Assembly: GCF_003853645.1 (NCBI RefSeq)
Contig: NZ_QTPO01000029.1
Span: 1 to 64,000, forward strand
Length of the DNA: 64,000 nt
Direction of reading: 5' to 3'
DNA from: Burkholderia sp. Bp9143
Lineage (GTDB): Bacteria > Pseudomonadota > Gammaproteobacteria > Burkholderiales > Burkholderiaceae
The notes beneath the pieces are model-generated. The model was given only the letters and a program-made list of their open reading frames with translations. It did no database searches and was not told the DNA's origin. Positions 17,799-27,401 of this stretch are shown in pieces. A program made the translations under genes and the position numbers. How positions within the stretch are numbered: position 1 is the stretch's first letter; every line of letters begins with the position of its first letter.

Positions 17799-18623
17799 TC
17801 ATGGTTCGAACGCTTCGATGATTGCTTGTCCATGTGCCGCGATTCGGCTGTCAAGCAGAGACCAGGTCCCAAGCCACTCCCTGTAGCTCGCGGAATGGAA
17901 CGTCACTGCGTCACCTGCCACCGCAGCTGCAAAGCTGGCAATTTCGTCCCGGTGTCGGGCGAGGTTATCCGGAGCGATGGCAAGACTGCCCCGCGCCGCG
18001 GGTTCAGCGAAAAGATAGAACAACGCGGGCGCCCGATTGCGTCGGCCGCCTTCGGTCACCAAACCGAACGCGTGCTTGACCAGTTGCGCGGCATCGAGGT
18101 GAACATACCTCACATCTCCGGAGCGCAATCGGTCTCGCATCCTTTCATACCCCTTCATATTGGCGCCCCACACGGGGCGGTCATAGGCGTCTGACAGGCT
18201 GACCAATTTCACGTCCCGGAAAGGCTCAAAACGCTTGCTCTCGATTCCGATGAGGCACCTAGGCGTCTGCACCACGGCGTCGAGCCAAGGATGGCGCCCT
18301 CCGGCCCAAGGAAATCGCGCACAGAATTCGATGTCTACCAGCTCCGGAATGCCTGTGTCCTCGAGGCCTTTCAGTGGCGGCAGTTGGCGAGGTCGCTCAA
18401 TGAACCAGCCAAAACAATTGACCGCGAGTGCCGCGGAGCTTTCGGGACTCGAAAACTTGCCGGATTCAATCTCTTTGCCTCCGGCTTTCGCGAGGCGGTC
18501 AAGCACATGATTGACGGGAATTCCGGATAGAAATGGTTGGTCGTCCACGCATTCCCCCGCATCGGATTGACGAATATGCCAAACGGCGGAGCTAGCAAGG
18601 CAATCGCGAGTCGGTTCGGCCAT
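17799..18623 (-). CDS. PD-(D/E)XK nuclease-like protein
   Basis: From ATG 18623 the product is 274 aa (the frame is open for another 110 codons upstream without coding character). It resembles the PGN_0703-type restriction-endonuclease-like family. LDRLAKAGGKEIESGKFSSP and SSAALAVNCFGWFIER come first, then a core with LDAVVQTPRCLIGIESKRFEPFR, where the Asp and E-S-K give the PD-(D/E)XK pattern. The C-terminal part includes YVHLDAAQLVKHAFGL and ALFYLFAEP. Such proteins are predicted DNA nucleases of unknown biology. It stands alone between a membrane-protein gene and the nuclease operon, within the defence island. Confidence 0.6.
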   Translation of the reverse strand: MAEPTRDCLASSAVWHIRQSDAGECVDDQPFLSGIPVNHVLDRLAKAGGKEIESGKFSSPESSAALAVNCFGWFIERPRQLPPLKGLEDTGIPELVDIEFCARFPWAGGRHPWLDAVVQTPRCLIGIESKRFEPFRDVKLVSLSDAYDRPVWGANMKGYERMRDRLRSGDVRYVHLDAAQLVKHAFGLVTEGGRRNRAPALFYLFAEPAARGSLAIAPDNLARHRDEIASFAAAVAGDAVTFHSASYREWLGTWSLLDSRIAAHGQAIIEAFEP

Positions 18624-19080
18624 ATGTACTGCTCGACACCCCACACTCGGTTTTCGAGCGGGACGGGCTGACAACTGCTCTGCCCGAAAGCTGTCAACTC
18701 GACTTGCCGTGCCGAAACCTGCTGCTTCCACGTCGTCGACATGTCGGTAGATACTACATAGGGAGCGAGTCGACCGCGATGGCCATTGCATCTTGGAAGC
18801 GGTTGCCGCAGCGGCGGTGGCACGAATGATGGCGGTGGGTCGGTATCCGTCGTCGACGGCCAGACCCCAACGTTGGGCACGACCTTTGTCGTCGGACCGA
18901 GTTCGGCCACATGCAGAGACCCGCCTCATCGGCTTCAGCCATCCAATAAACAATGTCGGTGAGCGCCATTAAACTTCAAAGTTTCGCGCCTGATGTGACG
19001 AAGTCGTCGCCCCCTTTCCCGAGGACGTTCCCAGGTAGCGTCCTCGTCGTGGTTTGCACCGACCGCCGGGCAAATTTCGG

Positions 19081-19992
19081 CTACCGCGGGTACTCGCCGT
19101 AATAGGTCGCCTCCGCGAGCCTCCAGGCGCGATCCTCAAATCCTCGGTCATTAGGAAGGGCACTTACGGCGAATATCCAACATAGGTGCCCGCTCGCATC
19201 GTGAAACGCGTAAAACTCGGCAGCATACGGCACCCCGTCGATGGAGCCAGCCATCGGCACGCCCCACACGCGTTGTCCTAGAAGGGTTCCTTCATCGAGC
19301 AGACCATTCTTATGGAAACCCGTCAGTCGTGCGACCATCCGCGGGCCAAAGTCGGCTACCGACCCGGACCACTGCACCGTTCCGATCTCAGCCTTTTCCT
19401 TTCGCCCGGCGTACACCGCGTAGATGCGGCCTGGGGCTTCAGTCTGCTTCGGCGGCACCCGATGCCAACGGTCGTCAAGATGTCTCGGCGGCGACGTCGG
19501 AACGCCGGGCGGCGTAGGGCCGGAATCGGCGGATGCGGGCTCGCTCCCAGCTACCGCGTTTGTGGTCCGGGAAGACCCTGAATCACTTGTGTCGTTGGCG
19601 ATCTCGGGTTGACTACTGTTGCCCTCTTTCGAAAGGCTAGACGCGAGTACCGCTGGCGCGTTTTCCACCATGTAAACGAAATAACCATTCGCCATTAACC
19701 CAATGGGTGTGACAATGACGATCGAGGCCCGAACGATCCACCCCCAACCGCGCCATCGCACATTAAACGCGCACTGCCAGGATGCGAATTGCAGCGCGAT
19801 GGATGCCACGACCACCATAAGGTAGAGCGCAACGATGGTGTTCCGGGTGCCTTCGTCACTTGACCAAATAGCTCCGGGCCTAACGACGTATTTCAACCAC
19901 ATCAGGTTCGCGATGGTGAATCCAAGTCCGCCAAGCCACCAGACCTTCCACAACCGTTCCTCGCCTCGTAGGGCGCGCATGATTATCGTCAT
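19081..19992 (-). CDS. Hypothetical membrane protein, 303 aa
   Basis: ATG 19992 is chosen because GGGGGACGGG lies just upstream. The N-terminal third has three hydrophobic segments (about residues 16-36, 50-70 and 82-106: WWLGGLGFTIANLMWL, TIVALYLMVVVASIAL, IVRASIVIVTPIGLMANGYF). A low-complexity Ser/Pro/Asn linker follows at about 115-175, then a soluble C-terminal domain with conserved-looking aromatic blocks (GRIYAVYAGRKEKAEIGTV, YAAEFYAFHDASGHLCWIF). No family is recognised. A membrane anchor plus a separate sensor-like domain is seen in many defence effectors, but no catalytic motif is visible. Confidence 0.6.
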   Translation of the reverse strand: MTIIMRALRGEERLWKVWWLGGLGFTIANLMWLKYVVRPGAIWSSDEGTRNTIVALYLMVVVASIALQFASWQCAFNVRWRGWGWIVRASIVIVTPIGLMANGYFVYMVENAPAVLASSLSKEGNSSQPEIANDTSDSGSSRTTNAVAGSEPASADSGPTPPGVPTSPPRHLDDRWHRVPPKQTEAPGRIYAVYAGRKEKAEIGTVQWSGSVADFGPRMVARLTGFHKNGLLDEGTLLGQRVWGVPMAGSIDGVPYAAEFYAFHDASGHLCWIFAVSALPNDRGFEDRAWRLAEATYYGEYPR

Positions 19993-21162
19993 TTTTGTCC
20001 CGTCCCCCGAAGCTATGGCAGCTGTTTGTCGCCCGCATCGAGCCGTCTGGTCGTGCGGATTCTGGTGTGTACGACCAATGACGCAAGTTGCGGACCAGTT
20101 CGGGAAACGCCAATATAGCTGGGGCGGCGCGGTCACCAGCGACATGGCGGTGAAACGTTCGGGAGGCGGCCTTGTTTCAATCGAGTAACGTCGGATCTCC
20201 GGATCGGAGCGGAATATAAGACCAGGTAAGGATCGGACGGAAAAGCGGAACAGCGCATCGGCGGCACAAATTCAATCCGACGATATGGATTGCAGCAGAG
20301 CCTCCATGAATGTTTCAACTACGCAACGTGTCCGGAGGCGCGCTTCGAAACATGAGCCGGGCGAGTTGGTGAAACGGTGTTGCTCGTTCGGCGAATGTGC
20401 GGGCCGTGTTGACGCACCTGACACGGATGAGGCCTGGCCACGCCGACGACGTCATGCAATGCGTATTAGGAACAGTGATCCGAGACAGCACCACGAAGCC
20501 TGCTCCGATAACGCGCGTCATGTGGGCGGTCCGCCCGCAAGGCAACCGCGCGCTGAACGGTCGAAAGCGCGGAGCGGCTGAAGTGCCGGGCGAACAATGC
20601 TTCAAACGCCCAGCAACACGTACGGTGCGCCATACCGCTACAGATACGGCGTTCGTCGCGCACACATGCGCCACCGTTCGTCGTGGCGCGTTCCTGCACC
20701 CACGCAGGCAGGGGCGATCGCCAACGATGCGGGAGTGTCTGTGGCGCGCGGAACCCAGTTGGTGAAATGCGGTGGTGACAGCACGTGAGGCGAAGCACGG
20801 TTGATCGGCGCTTTCCATCGCTCGCCGGAGTTGGGAGATCCGCGCCTCAGCAAACGACCTATCGGCATAAGAGGACGTATCGCGAGAATGATCTCGGGAT
20901 GAGCGCCCGGATCGGGGATGCGAAAGTGATCCTTCCGCGCCAGTGTCTTCAACTGAGCGCCGCAGACTTTGCATTCGGTCAGAGGCGTCATCCGTCAAGC
21001 CGCACGGTCGGAAGGCGGTGCCGCCGGGTAACTCAGCGAAAGACCGCGCACTAAAATTTCACACTGTCTAAGCAAGGCCGGCTTTAGAATCCCATGTTCC
21101 TGACAAAGCGATAACAGCAACGATCCGCGTTCATCTCCGGGAGAAGAAAAATTTTTAGGTCA
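19993..21162. other. Long region without a supported gene
   Basis: About 1.17 kb. Several frames are open on both strands, but none has a good start, a consistent codon pattern and a recognisable product. A minus-strand frame at about 20991 begins MTPLTECKVCGAQL, like the start of a small zinc-ribbon protein, but soon loses sense. This looks like decayed DNA. Confidence 0.4.
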
Positions 21163-21603
21163 TTGTTCGGTAAGAGCAGCCCCGCGCCGAGTCCTAGCCT
21201 CGTAAGAGACATGAACCAACTTAGGCCCCATCTGGCGGATGCGGGCTGGTCATTCGAAGACCGAAAACCTATAGACATGTTCGGCATTTCAATGGAGCGC
21301 GCACTGACGAGCAAATCCGGTGTCGCGTCCGCAGTGGGGTTCGGAGGCGGATACTTCCACCTCGTGAAGATCTTCGGGCTAACTCGACCGTTGACTGCGG
21401 AAGAGATTGTCCAATTCAACGCTGAAACCCAGCTGTTCAACCTCACGCCTCACGACGAACCGCCCACCGGGATTTTGAAGGCTCATGTTTCAGCCCGCTA
21501 CGGGGTTGACCCGCAAACGCTCATATCGCTCTTGACGTTGTCGGAGGATGCACTGGCTAAGCTGGTGAGTGTTATTGGTGCGAACACGCTGAGGGCAATT
21601 TGA
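21163..21603 (+). CDS. YbjN-like hypothetical protein (first of a pair)
   Basis: A 146-aa protein from TTG 21163 with AGG upstream; ATG 21211 is the alternative (130 aa). The middle (GVASAVGFGGGYFHLVKIFG) and the C-terminal helices (AKLVSVIGANTL), with AEEIVQFNAETQLFN between, recall the YbjN/type III chaperone-like fold, a binding domain without known catalysis. The next gene, also YbjN-like, begins one base after its stop, so they are coupled and may form a heterodimer. They sit directly upstream of an EVE-like/HNH endonuclease. Assignment is by pattern only. Confidence 0.5.
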   Translation: MFGKSSPAPSPSLVRDMNQLRPHLADAGWSFEDRKPIDMFGISMERALTSKSGVASAVGFGGGYFHLVKIFGLTRPLTAEEIVQFNAETQLFNLTPHDEPPTGILKAHVSARYGVDPQTLISLLTLSEDALAKLVSVIGANTLRAI

Positions 21604-21604
21604 C

Positions 21605-22003
21605 ATGGATTCGTCCGATTTCATCCAAGTTTCTGACTTGCGCTCACTGGACAAAGCGATCCGGAAGTTAGGAATTGAAGCCATCGAGGGTGTTGAGAAT
21701 GGTGTGCCGGTGCTGACCGTCACTATCGGAAGGACGCTCTTTATGGCAACGATTCACAATCAATGCCTCAAGCTGATGTATAGATTGCGCGAGAGCGATC
21801 AGCCAGGCGGAGTTGATTTCTCTAACAAGTGGAACATGTATAACTTCATGGGCACTTTGATTCCATTCACCGATGGTTACGCCATGAAGCATGAGACGCT
21901 TGTGTCGAATGGAATCGTGGCGGGTAACCTCAAAGACACGTTGACTTGCTTCGCGCAGTCGATCAGCAAGTTCCAGAACGAGTGGTTCACCCTCACGACT
22001 TGA
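21605..22003 (+). CDS. YbjN-like hypothetical protein (second of a pair)
   Basis: A 132-aa protein, ATG one base after the preceding stop (TGACATG). It has the alternating pattern of YbjN-domain proteins: a short N-terminal helix (SLDKAIRKLGIEAIE), strands (VPVLTVTIGRTLFMATIHN), a polar loop (NKWNMYNFMGTLIPF) and a C-terminal helix (LKDTLTCFAQSISKFQNEWF). No catalytic residues stand out. The coupled pair and the HNH gene 150 bases downstream on the same strand could form one system. YbjN domains are regulators or chaperones in other bacteria. Confidence 0.6.
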   Translation: MDSSDFIQVSDLRSLDKAIRKLGIEAIEGVENGVPVLTVTIGRTLFMATIHNQCLKLMYRLRESDQPGGVDFSNKWNMYNFMGTLIPFTDGYAMKHETLVSNGIVAGNLKDTLTCFAQSISKFQNEWFTLTT

Positions 22004-22159
22004 CCCACGACGACCGCCCACGAAACGGTGATTGGGTTCGTTGAGCTCTTGCAAGGTGCGAGAGACGCTTGTTCTCAATGAGCCGCGATCGGCCAGACCC
22101 TTGGGGGCCATCCCACCATTCCCTTGTTAGAACCGACGAAGCGAACGTCGGTCCACGCG

Positions 22160-23143
22160 ATGCCGAAGATGCAACCGAGCTCCGATCCACTATTTTGGGT
22201 GAACACCGACGTCCAGTCCTATCGGAACAAGGACCATCCGGGAGATAAGGGTGGAAGCGCCTTCTCCCGGTTTTGGCTGCCCGCGAATGCCGCCTATTTC
22301 ACGCCCACCCCCGCAGGAAAATACGACGGTGTTCTGGCAATGATCGAAGCAGGCGACCCGATCTTCGCCTACGAAGACAGCAAGGGGATCTTGGCTCTCG
22401 GCGTGGTGTTGGAGAAGCCATCTCTCGAGTGCTGCTCGGACGATTTTGGTCCCTACCCACTGCACGAGGTCGTTAAGCGCATCAAGGTTGAGTGGGATAC
22501 CTCCGTCACCTGCTCAACGTCCGAAGTGCTTCGGCAGACGGGATACGTGCGAGACACGCTCGTGGAAAGGGGAGCGAAGCGCAATGGGCGAGACGACTTC
22601 CTGTACGAGTTGCGCGAGCGAAGCCCGAGATGGGCTCAGCAGGCAGAAATCGCTCGTGCCGAGGTCGAACAAGCGAAAGAATTGGACATTGAGCGAAGCC
22701 TTCTCTCCCCCAAAGACCGCGAAGCGATCCGGCAAGCGCGCATAGGTCAAGGACGTTACCGCACGAACCTGCTGAGCGTCGAGCATCGCTGTCGCGTCAC
22801 AGGGATCACCGACAAAACCCACCTGATCGCCAGCCACATTAAGCCGTGGAGGCTATGCGAGCGTGACGAACATTGGGACGGCAATAACGGTCTCTTACTT
22901 GCTCCACACGTGGACCACCTGTTCGACAAGGGAAGGATCTCGTTCGCGGATGACGGGACGATGCTGATCTCCCGCTTTCAAGACCGGTCGATCATGCGGG
23001 CGTGGGGCTTGCCGGAGGTTGTCAACGTAGGCGGGTTCAATGCGGGGCAGCGACGGTATCTCGAGATCCATCGCGAGGTTATCTTCGAGCGGACTCGGTC
23101 GTGGAGGGCGATAAGGGATGCTATGGTCGAAGTGACAGTCTGA
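22160..23143 (+). CDS. EVE-like plus HNH endonuclease, predicted modification-dependent restriction enzyme
   Basis: 327 aa from ATG 22160 (TTG 22124 would add 12). The N-terminal half looks like an EVE/PUA-type modified-base-binding domain: FWVNTDVQSYRN, then AMIEAGDPIFAYEDSKGILALGVV. The C-terminal half is an HNH nuclease (HNH_2 type): CRVTGITDKTHLIASHIKPW, then DGNNGLLLAPHVDHLFDKG, with the His and Asn residues expected. EVE-HNH fusions are predicted type IV restriction enzymes that cut DNA carrying modified bases, as in some phages. It sits beside the MmeI-like enzyme, which methylates host DNA. The EVE call is less sure than HNH. Confidence 0.75.
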   Translation: MPKMQPSSDPLFWVNTDVQSYRNKDHPGDKGGSAFSRFWLPANAAYFTPTPAGKYDGVLAMIEAGDPIFAYEDSKGILALGVVLEKPSLECCSDDFGPYPLHEVVKRIKVEWDTSVTCSTSEVLRQTGYVRDTLVERGAKRNGRDDFLYELRERSPRWAQQAEIARAEVEQAKELDIERSLLSPKDREAIRQARIGQGRYRTNLLSVEHRCRVTGITDKTHLIASHIKPWRLCERDEHWDGNNGLLLAPHVDHLFDKGRISFADDGTMLISRFQDRSIMRAWGLPEVVNVGGFNAGQRRYLEIHREVIFERTRSWRAIRDAMVEVTV

Positions 23144-23625
23144 GCGGTCGACGAAGGCTGAATGCGGGGAAGCTCCGTTTATGCAGGGGATAGCGACCAT
23201 TCGCGAGCAGTGCAGACTCGCAGAGTCGAACAGTGTGGAGCTCTCTCACGAGCGTTTCATCGATCCTTTGCAGTATGTTCAACCCGTCGGTGTGACGAGG
23301 GAACCGGCGAATACGATTCTCAGGATATCGATTCGCGTCATTCGCATGGGTCTATTCCAGCCAAGCACAGAAGCGGAGCGAACACGTTCCTGCGTGGGCG
23401 AACCCTTCGACCGAGTGAGGCCATCAAGCGTCGTTCGTCTCTATCGTAAATCCGACGCTCAGATGCCCGCTACCACCCGCTAAACGGGCATGCGGTCAAG
23501 ACGCTCAGGGCAAACTTGCGCTTGAACCTTGCGGACGGCGGTAGACAAACAATGCGCCTCGTACCAGCGGGTGAATTTTGTTCGCCCGCTAACGGCTATG
23601 CCCTGATCGGCAAACGAAAATCCAT
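23144..23625. other. Intergenic, no supported gene
   Basis: About 480 bases. A plus-strand frame at 23181-23483 is open but without a recognisable product or strong start signals. Nothing else seen. Confidence 0.35.
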
Positions 23626-23829
23626 CTACAGTCCAAAGTTCTCTATGCGCTCGCCTCGGTACGCGGCAACGCGTTCCATTTTCGCTACACTGTAGGCACG
23701 ACGGTTCGCATAAGTGGGCACCTCCGCGTCGACGTCCAGCCCCGGCGCCGATGAAGCCCAGCACCAAAACCAGAAGCCGTCCTTCGTCATCTCGATCAGG
23801 CGCTGCGCTTTCGGGCGCGCGCATGGCAT
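23626..23829 (-). CDS. Small hypothetical protein, about 67 aa
   Basis: A minus-strand frame beginning MPCARPKAQRLIEMTKDGF, with strong GC third-position bias through to GERIENFGL and TAG. It contains a Trp-rich patch (GFWFWCWASSAPG) and then a polar helix. No Shine-Dalgarno is clear. It starts 47 bases after the end of the MmeI-like gene on the same strand, so it could be the last gene of that transcription unit. It might modulate the restriction enzyme, but nothing in the sequence proves this. Confidence 0.4.
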   Translation of the reverse strand: MPCARPKAQRLIEMTKDGFWFWCWASSAPGLDVDAEVPTYANRRAYSVAKMERVAAYRGERIENFGL

Positions 23830-23875
23830 CTGGCAACACCGGCCTACTGCTGCCGTCTGCGCGATTGCCTCGTTT

Positions 23876-26800
23876 TCATCGCCGTCCCGTCACTGGCCGG
23901 TGTTTTTTAGAATACTCCAGATTGAGCGTGAACAGACGACCCAGGATTATCTCTTCTGGCATGGTTGGTGTGTAATCCGTCCAGCCATAAGCAGAGGCCA
24001 CGGCTTTGTCGAGATTCTCGTGGACCGTATTCAGCCACGACGGGCGCTCATTGTAGAGATTAGTGAGCGTGCGCCTGGCAAGGTCTCTCTCGCGGCCAGG
24101 CTTGGTTTCGATACGATCCGGGTAGGGACTGGTTTTCATTCCCATGGGGAGAATTTCCGAGACGCGCATCGTCCATTCCGGTGGATTGAGCCACGCCTCG
24201 CGTAGATCGTCGAGCCGTTTTGCGGCGCTGGCGATTGTTGCTGCATGTGTCCGAATAGCGGCGGACAGGCTTGCCGGAATCAGCGCGCCACCTGACAAGA
24301 CTTCGGTTCTCCGATGCGAGGTGTCCTCGGGGGTGAGGCCGGGCGGAAACGGAAACGTTCGAAACGTCGTGGAAGAGGTGTAGCGCGGCCGGTCCTCTAG
24401 GCTCGTGCCCATTCGCAATGCCCACAGTTCGTGCATTCGTGAGTGGAGCACTCCAAATGTCACAAAATCTTCTCGCGCAATTACGACCAAATTTTTGTCG
24501 GGCACCGTACCGAGGCTTAGCCACGCGAAAACTCTATGCTTTGAGACTTCGGGCGTAACGATGAAGCGACGAAGACCCTGGATCGCCGCGAACATATCAG
24601 GAGCGCGTCTAGCCAGCTTCCACCAATTCTCACGCTCGCCCTTAGCATTTGAAACCGATCGCGCTGGCTTTACCTGGTCTTCGACTATTGCGAACGGCCC
24701 GGGAAAAAGAGAGGCTTCGAACTCACTTCGTTCGCCAAAATTGATGATCCATTTGTCTGGGTCCCTATTGACTATAGCCTCACCATTTTTCCAAGGGTAA
24801 AGCACGTCGGAGTTCAGCAGGCCATTGGGATTGCCCGTCTCCAGCAACATTCGCCGCGCACGATTTCCTTCAACGTCGAACGCGCCTTTTTTCGTAATTC
24901 CGCTGAAGGCAACACCCGTATTCATCGCGAGAGTCGATGCACGCGTTAAATCTGAATTCTCGTGAGTGAACCCACCGGCCGACTTTAGGTCCGGGAAGAT
25001 CGTTGTGGCTGGCAATCCGTCTAGCACAGCCGGGACAGAAGACCGGCCGAAGCAAACAAGGGAAACACGTACAGCTGCTCCGTCATTCACCCACGGTTCA
25101 TCGCTCCACGCCATAAATATGCGCGATGATTCAATGATGCGTTCGAGAACCTTGCGATTGGCGCCGCCTCGTATGGAATTCGTGGCAACAAGCCCTGCGG
25201 TTTGCAAGTGGCCAGATTCGATCTGCTCACGCGCTTTCTCAAACCAGTAGCACACCAGATCCGCAGCGCCAGGGACACGGCCCTCGTATGCCCTACGCAA
25301 AGCCTCGACATAAGGAGTGCCCAGTTCACTGCGCATCTTCTTGTTGCCAATGAACGGTGGATTGCCGATGATAGCCTCGGCCTCTGGCCATCGGGTCGTT
25401 TTGCCATCCGCAGCGATCAGGGCATCTCCGGTTTTGATATGATCCAGCGGCTGCAAAACCGGTCTTTCGTTGATCGGATAGCCATGCTCACGGAGCCACT
25501 GTAGTTCACCAATCCAGACGGTCACCCTTGCTAACTCGCTGGCATATTCGTTAATCTCAATACCCAATACGTTGTGGGGGCCCGTGACAGGTAGTTGCCT
25601 CTGAAGGCCGGCCTGCTCCGCCTCAACATTTACAACGTGTTCGATGTCCTTGAGACACTTAAGCGCCATATACAGAAAATTTCCGCTACCGCATGCCGGG
25701 TCGAGCACGCGAAACGCGTGAAGGCGTTGCAGGAAACCGGAAAACAGCGATTGCGCCTGGCGCTCGTCCTCATTTGCGCGAGTTCGAATCCTCGCGTAAC
25801 GCGTTTTCAGTGTCGATGTCGAGCTTGGAATGCCTTTCGCACGAGCTCTTTGGAAGTCTCGCTTGCTGAGCATGCCTGATATTTTCGTGAGTGTTTCCGA
25901 CCACTCCCTCTCCAGCGGATGCCGAATCACAGGCTCTACCAGCTTCATGATCGTGTCGGTATCCGTGTAGTGTGCGCCGAGTTGCGCGCGCTTCGACGGG
26001 TCGAGTCCACGCTCGAAGAGTGTGCCGAAGATCGCCGCGTCAATGAATCTCCAGTCATTCGAAGCGGCACGCGACAGCGTCGAAATTTCACTCTCCGTCA
26101 ATTCCGGAACCTCGATCTGCTTAAATAATCCTCCGTTGAACCATGGAATATCATCGACACCAAAACTTCCGCCAACCCGCATTTTTTCAAACAGCTCGGT
26201 CAACATCTTTTGTAGATTGCGAGGTTTTATTCGTTTCTCTATCAACCTTTTGAAAATATCGCTTGGGAGAAGATTTGCATCGTCCGCAAAAAAACAAAAT
26301 AAACATTGCGTCAAGAAATGAGCCGCCGTGCGGGCGGAGACACCTCTTCCCCGAAGCTGATCCGCGATTGCCCCAACCGTACTTGCAGCTTCCGCAGTGA
26401 GCTGCTGGACAGTCTTCTCCGGCTTGAATCGATATGGATCTGTAAAGACGGAACGAAGTAAATCCCGAGGCGCCGGATCAAGAAGGTCCTGAAGGGTGAT
26501 GGAGGTCACGGTGGATGGATGACCAGTGAAATGCGTGTGAACTTCTACCGTGAGCCGGTCGCTTACTATGAGTAACGGTGGATTTTCAAGAGGCAACGCG
26601 TAGTGAATCAGTTGCGTAAGCGCAACGCCGAGATTACCTCCCGGCGCTTTGTACTCCCATGCAAAGCAAGCCCGTTTCCAGACATCTGCAAATCCGCGGC
26701 GAGATATAGTCCCCGGGAAACCCTTCTCAAAACAGTAGGATTCGGGGTCATCCGGTGTCGGAACTTCGAGTAACCGGCATAAGTCGAGGAAATGCGACTG

Positions 26801-26932
26801 GGCCCCTGCGCGCTCACCCAGGCGGTACGCCGTACCGCCTGGCCCCCATTTGGCGACAAAGGCGCTTGCGGAGTATTCCGTTTTTTCCGGTATCCCTGAA
26901 TGCCGCCTTGCACGTAATTTTTCTGCAGCCAC
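23876..26932 (-). CDS. MmeI-like type IIL restriction-modification enzyme
   Basis: A 1018-aa single-chain restriction-methylation enzyme. The N-terminal nuclease motif D83-x9-E93-x-K95 (FADVWKRACFAWEYKAP) has the D-X9-EXK spacing known for MmeI. A helical connector leads to an adenine methyltransferase domain: SAM motif I DPACGSGNF at 411-419 and catalytic motif IV NPPFIG at 524-529. The C-terminal ~350 residues hold the target-recognition domain. Family members recognise 6-8 bp sites, methylate one strand and cut about 20 bases away, so one gene gives both restriction and protection. The reading frame looks intact. Recognition sequence cannot be read by eye. Confidence 0.9.
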   Translation of the reverse strand: MAAEKLRARRHSGIPEKTEYSASAFVAKWGPGGTAYRLGERAGAQSHFLDLCRLLEVPTPDDPESYCFEKGFPGTISRRGFADVWKRACFAWEYKAPGGNLGVALTQLIHYALPLENPPLLIVSDRLTVEVHTHFTGHPSTVTSITLQDLLDPAPRDLLRSVFTDPYRFKPEKTVQQLTAEAASTVGAIADQLRGRGVSARTAAHFLTQCLFCFFADDANLLPSDIFKRLIEKRIKPRNLQKMLTELFEKMRVGGSFGVDDIPWFNGGLFKQIEVPELTESEISTLSRAASNDWRFIDAAIFGTLFERGLDPSKRAQLGAHYTDTDTIMKLVEPVIRHPLEREWSETLTKISGMLSKRDFQRARAKGIPSSTSTLKTRYARIRTRANEDERQAQSLFSGFLQRLHAFRVLDPACGSGNFLYMALKCLKDIEHVVNVEAEQAGLQRQLPVTGPHNVLGIEINEYASELARVTVWIGELQWLREHGYPINERPVLQPLDHIKTGDALIAADGKTTRWPEAEAIIGNPPFIGNKKMRSELGTPYVEALRRAYEGRVPGAADLVCYWFEKAREQIESGHLQTAGLVATNSIRGGANRKVLERIIESSRIFMAWSDEPWVNDGAAVRVSLVCFGRSSVPAVLDGLPATTIFPDLKSAGGFTHENSDLTRASTLAMNTGVAFSGITKKGAFDVEGNRARRMLLETGNPNGLLNSDVLYPWKNGEAIVNRDPDKWIINFGERSEFEASLFPGPFAIVEDQVKPARSVSNAKGERENWWKLARRAPDMFAAIQGLRRFIVTPEVSKHRVFAWLSLGTVPDKNLVVIAREDFVTFGVLHSRMHELWALRMGTSLEDRPRYTSSTTFRTFPFPPGLTPEDTSHRRTEVLSGGALIPASLSAAIRTHAATIASAAKRLDDLREAWLNPPEWTMRVSEILPMGMKTSPYPDRIETKPGRERDLARRTLTNLYNERPSWLNTVHENLDKAVASAYGWTDYTPTMPEEIILGRLFTLNLEYSKKHRPVTGRR

Positions 26933-27062
26933 GGACGATCTCCCACGGTCGTTGATATGGCATGCTCACTAAGGCAATTCGCTTGAGTCAACGGTTTTCA
27001 ACCCTGGATGGTAAATTTTCAACAGATCCCGCCTCGTCCCACCTGTCGTCGCCCACTTTGCC

Positions 27063-27293
27063 ATGAAACTTGCGATCACGCTATTGCACGAGAACCCCAA
27101 TGCACCGCATGATCTTCCGGCAGCGGGCAGAACACCACTCATGCTTGCCGCAGAAAGCGATTGCAAGAAGTCTCTCGATCTCATGCTTCGATATGGCGGA
27201 GACCCGCTCCAGAGTGACGCAAATGGGAAGAGCTGTCTGTGTATCGCTCTTGGCTCGAAGGAAGTGGTGGCTAGTTTGTGCTCTGTCGCATGA
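27063..27293 (+). CDS. Short ankyrin-repeat protein or fragment
   Basis: A 76-aa frame from ATG 27063. It holds about two ankyrin repeats: GRTPLMLAAESDCKKSLDLM and the start of a second with GGDPLQSDANGKSCLCIAL, flanked by a short N-terminal helix. Ankyrin proteins usually have more repeats, so this may be a remnant of a longer protein-binding gene. It lies between the MmeI-like enzyme (divergent) and phaB (convergent), at the right border of the defence island. Confidence 0.5.
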   Translation: MKLAITLLHENPNAPHDLPAAGRTPLMLAAESDCKKSLDLMLRYGGDPLQSDANGKSCLCIALGSKEVVASLCSVA

Positions 27294-27401
27294 GTGGATG
27301 ACCGCTGGCCGAACGAAAGCTGCCGTGTGCGTTATGAGCCGTTCAACGTCCGCCCTCGGCATCGACCGGACGCGAGGCGTTCACGCGTGACTGGGCGCCA
27401 T

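Noticed and set aside
18371..18910. 179-aa minus-strand frame overlapping the nuclease gene
   Set aside because: Alternative frame of the same region; the PD-(D/E)XK frame has the recognisable motifs.
20315..20998. 227-aa minus-strand frame
   Set aside because: No start signal, biased composition typical of an open shadow frame, no family.
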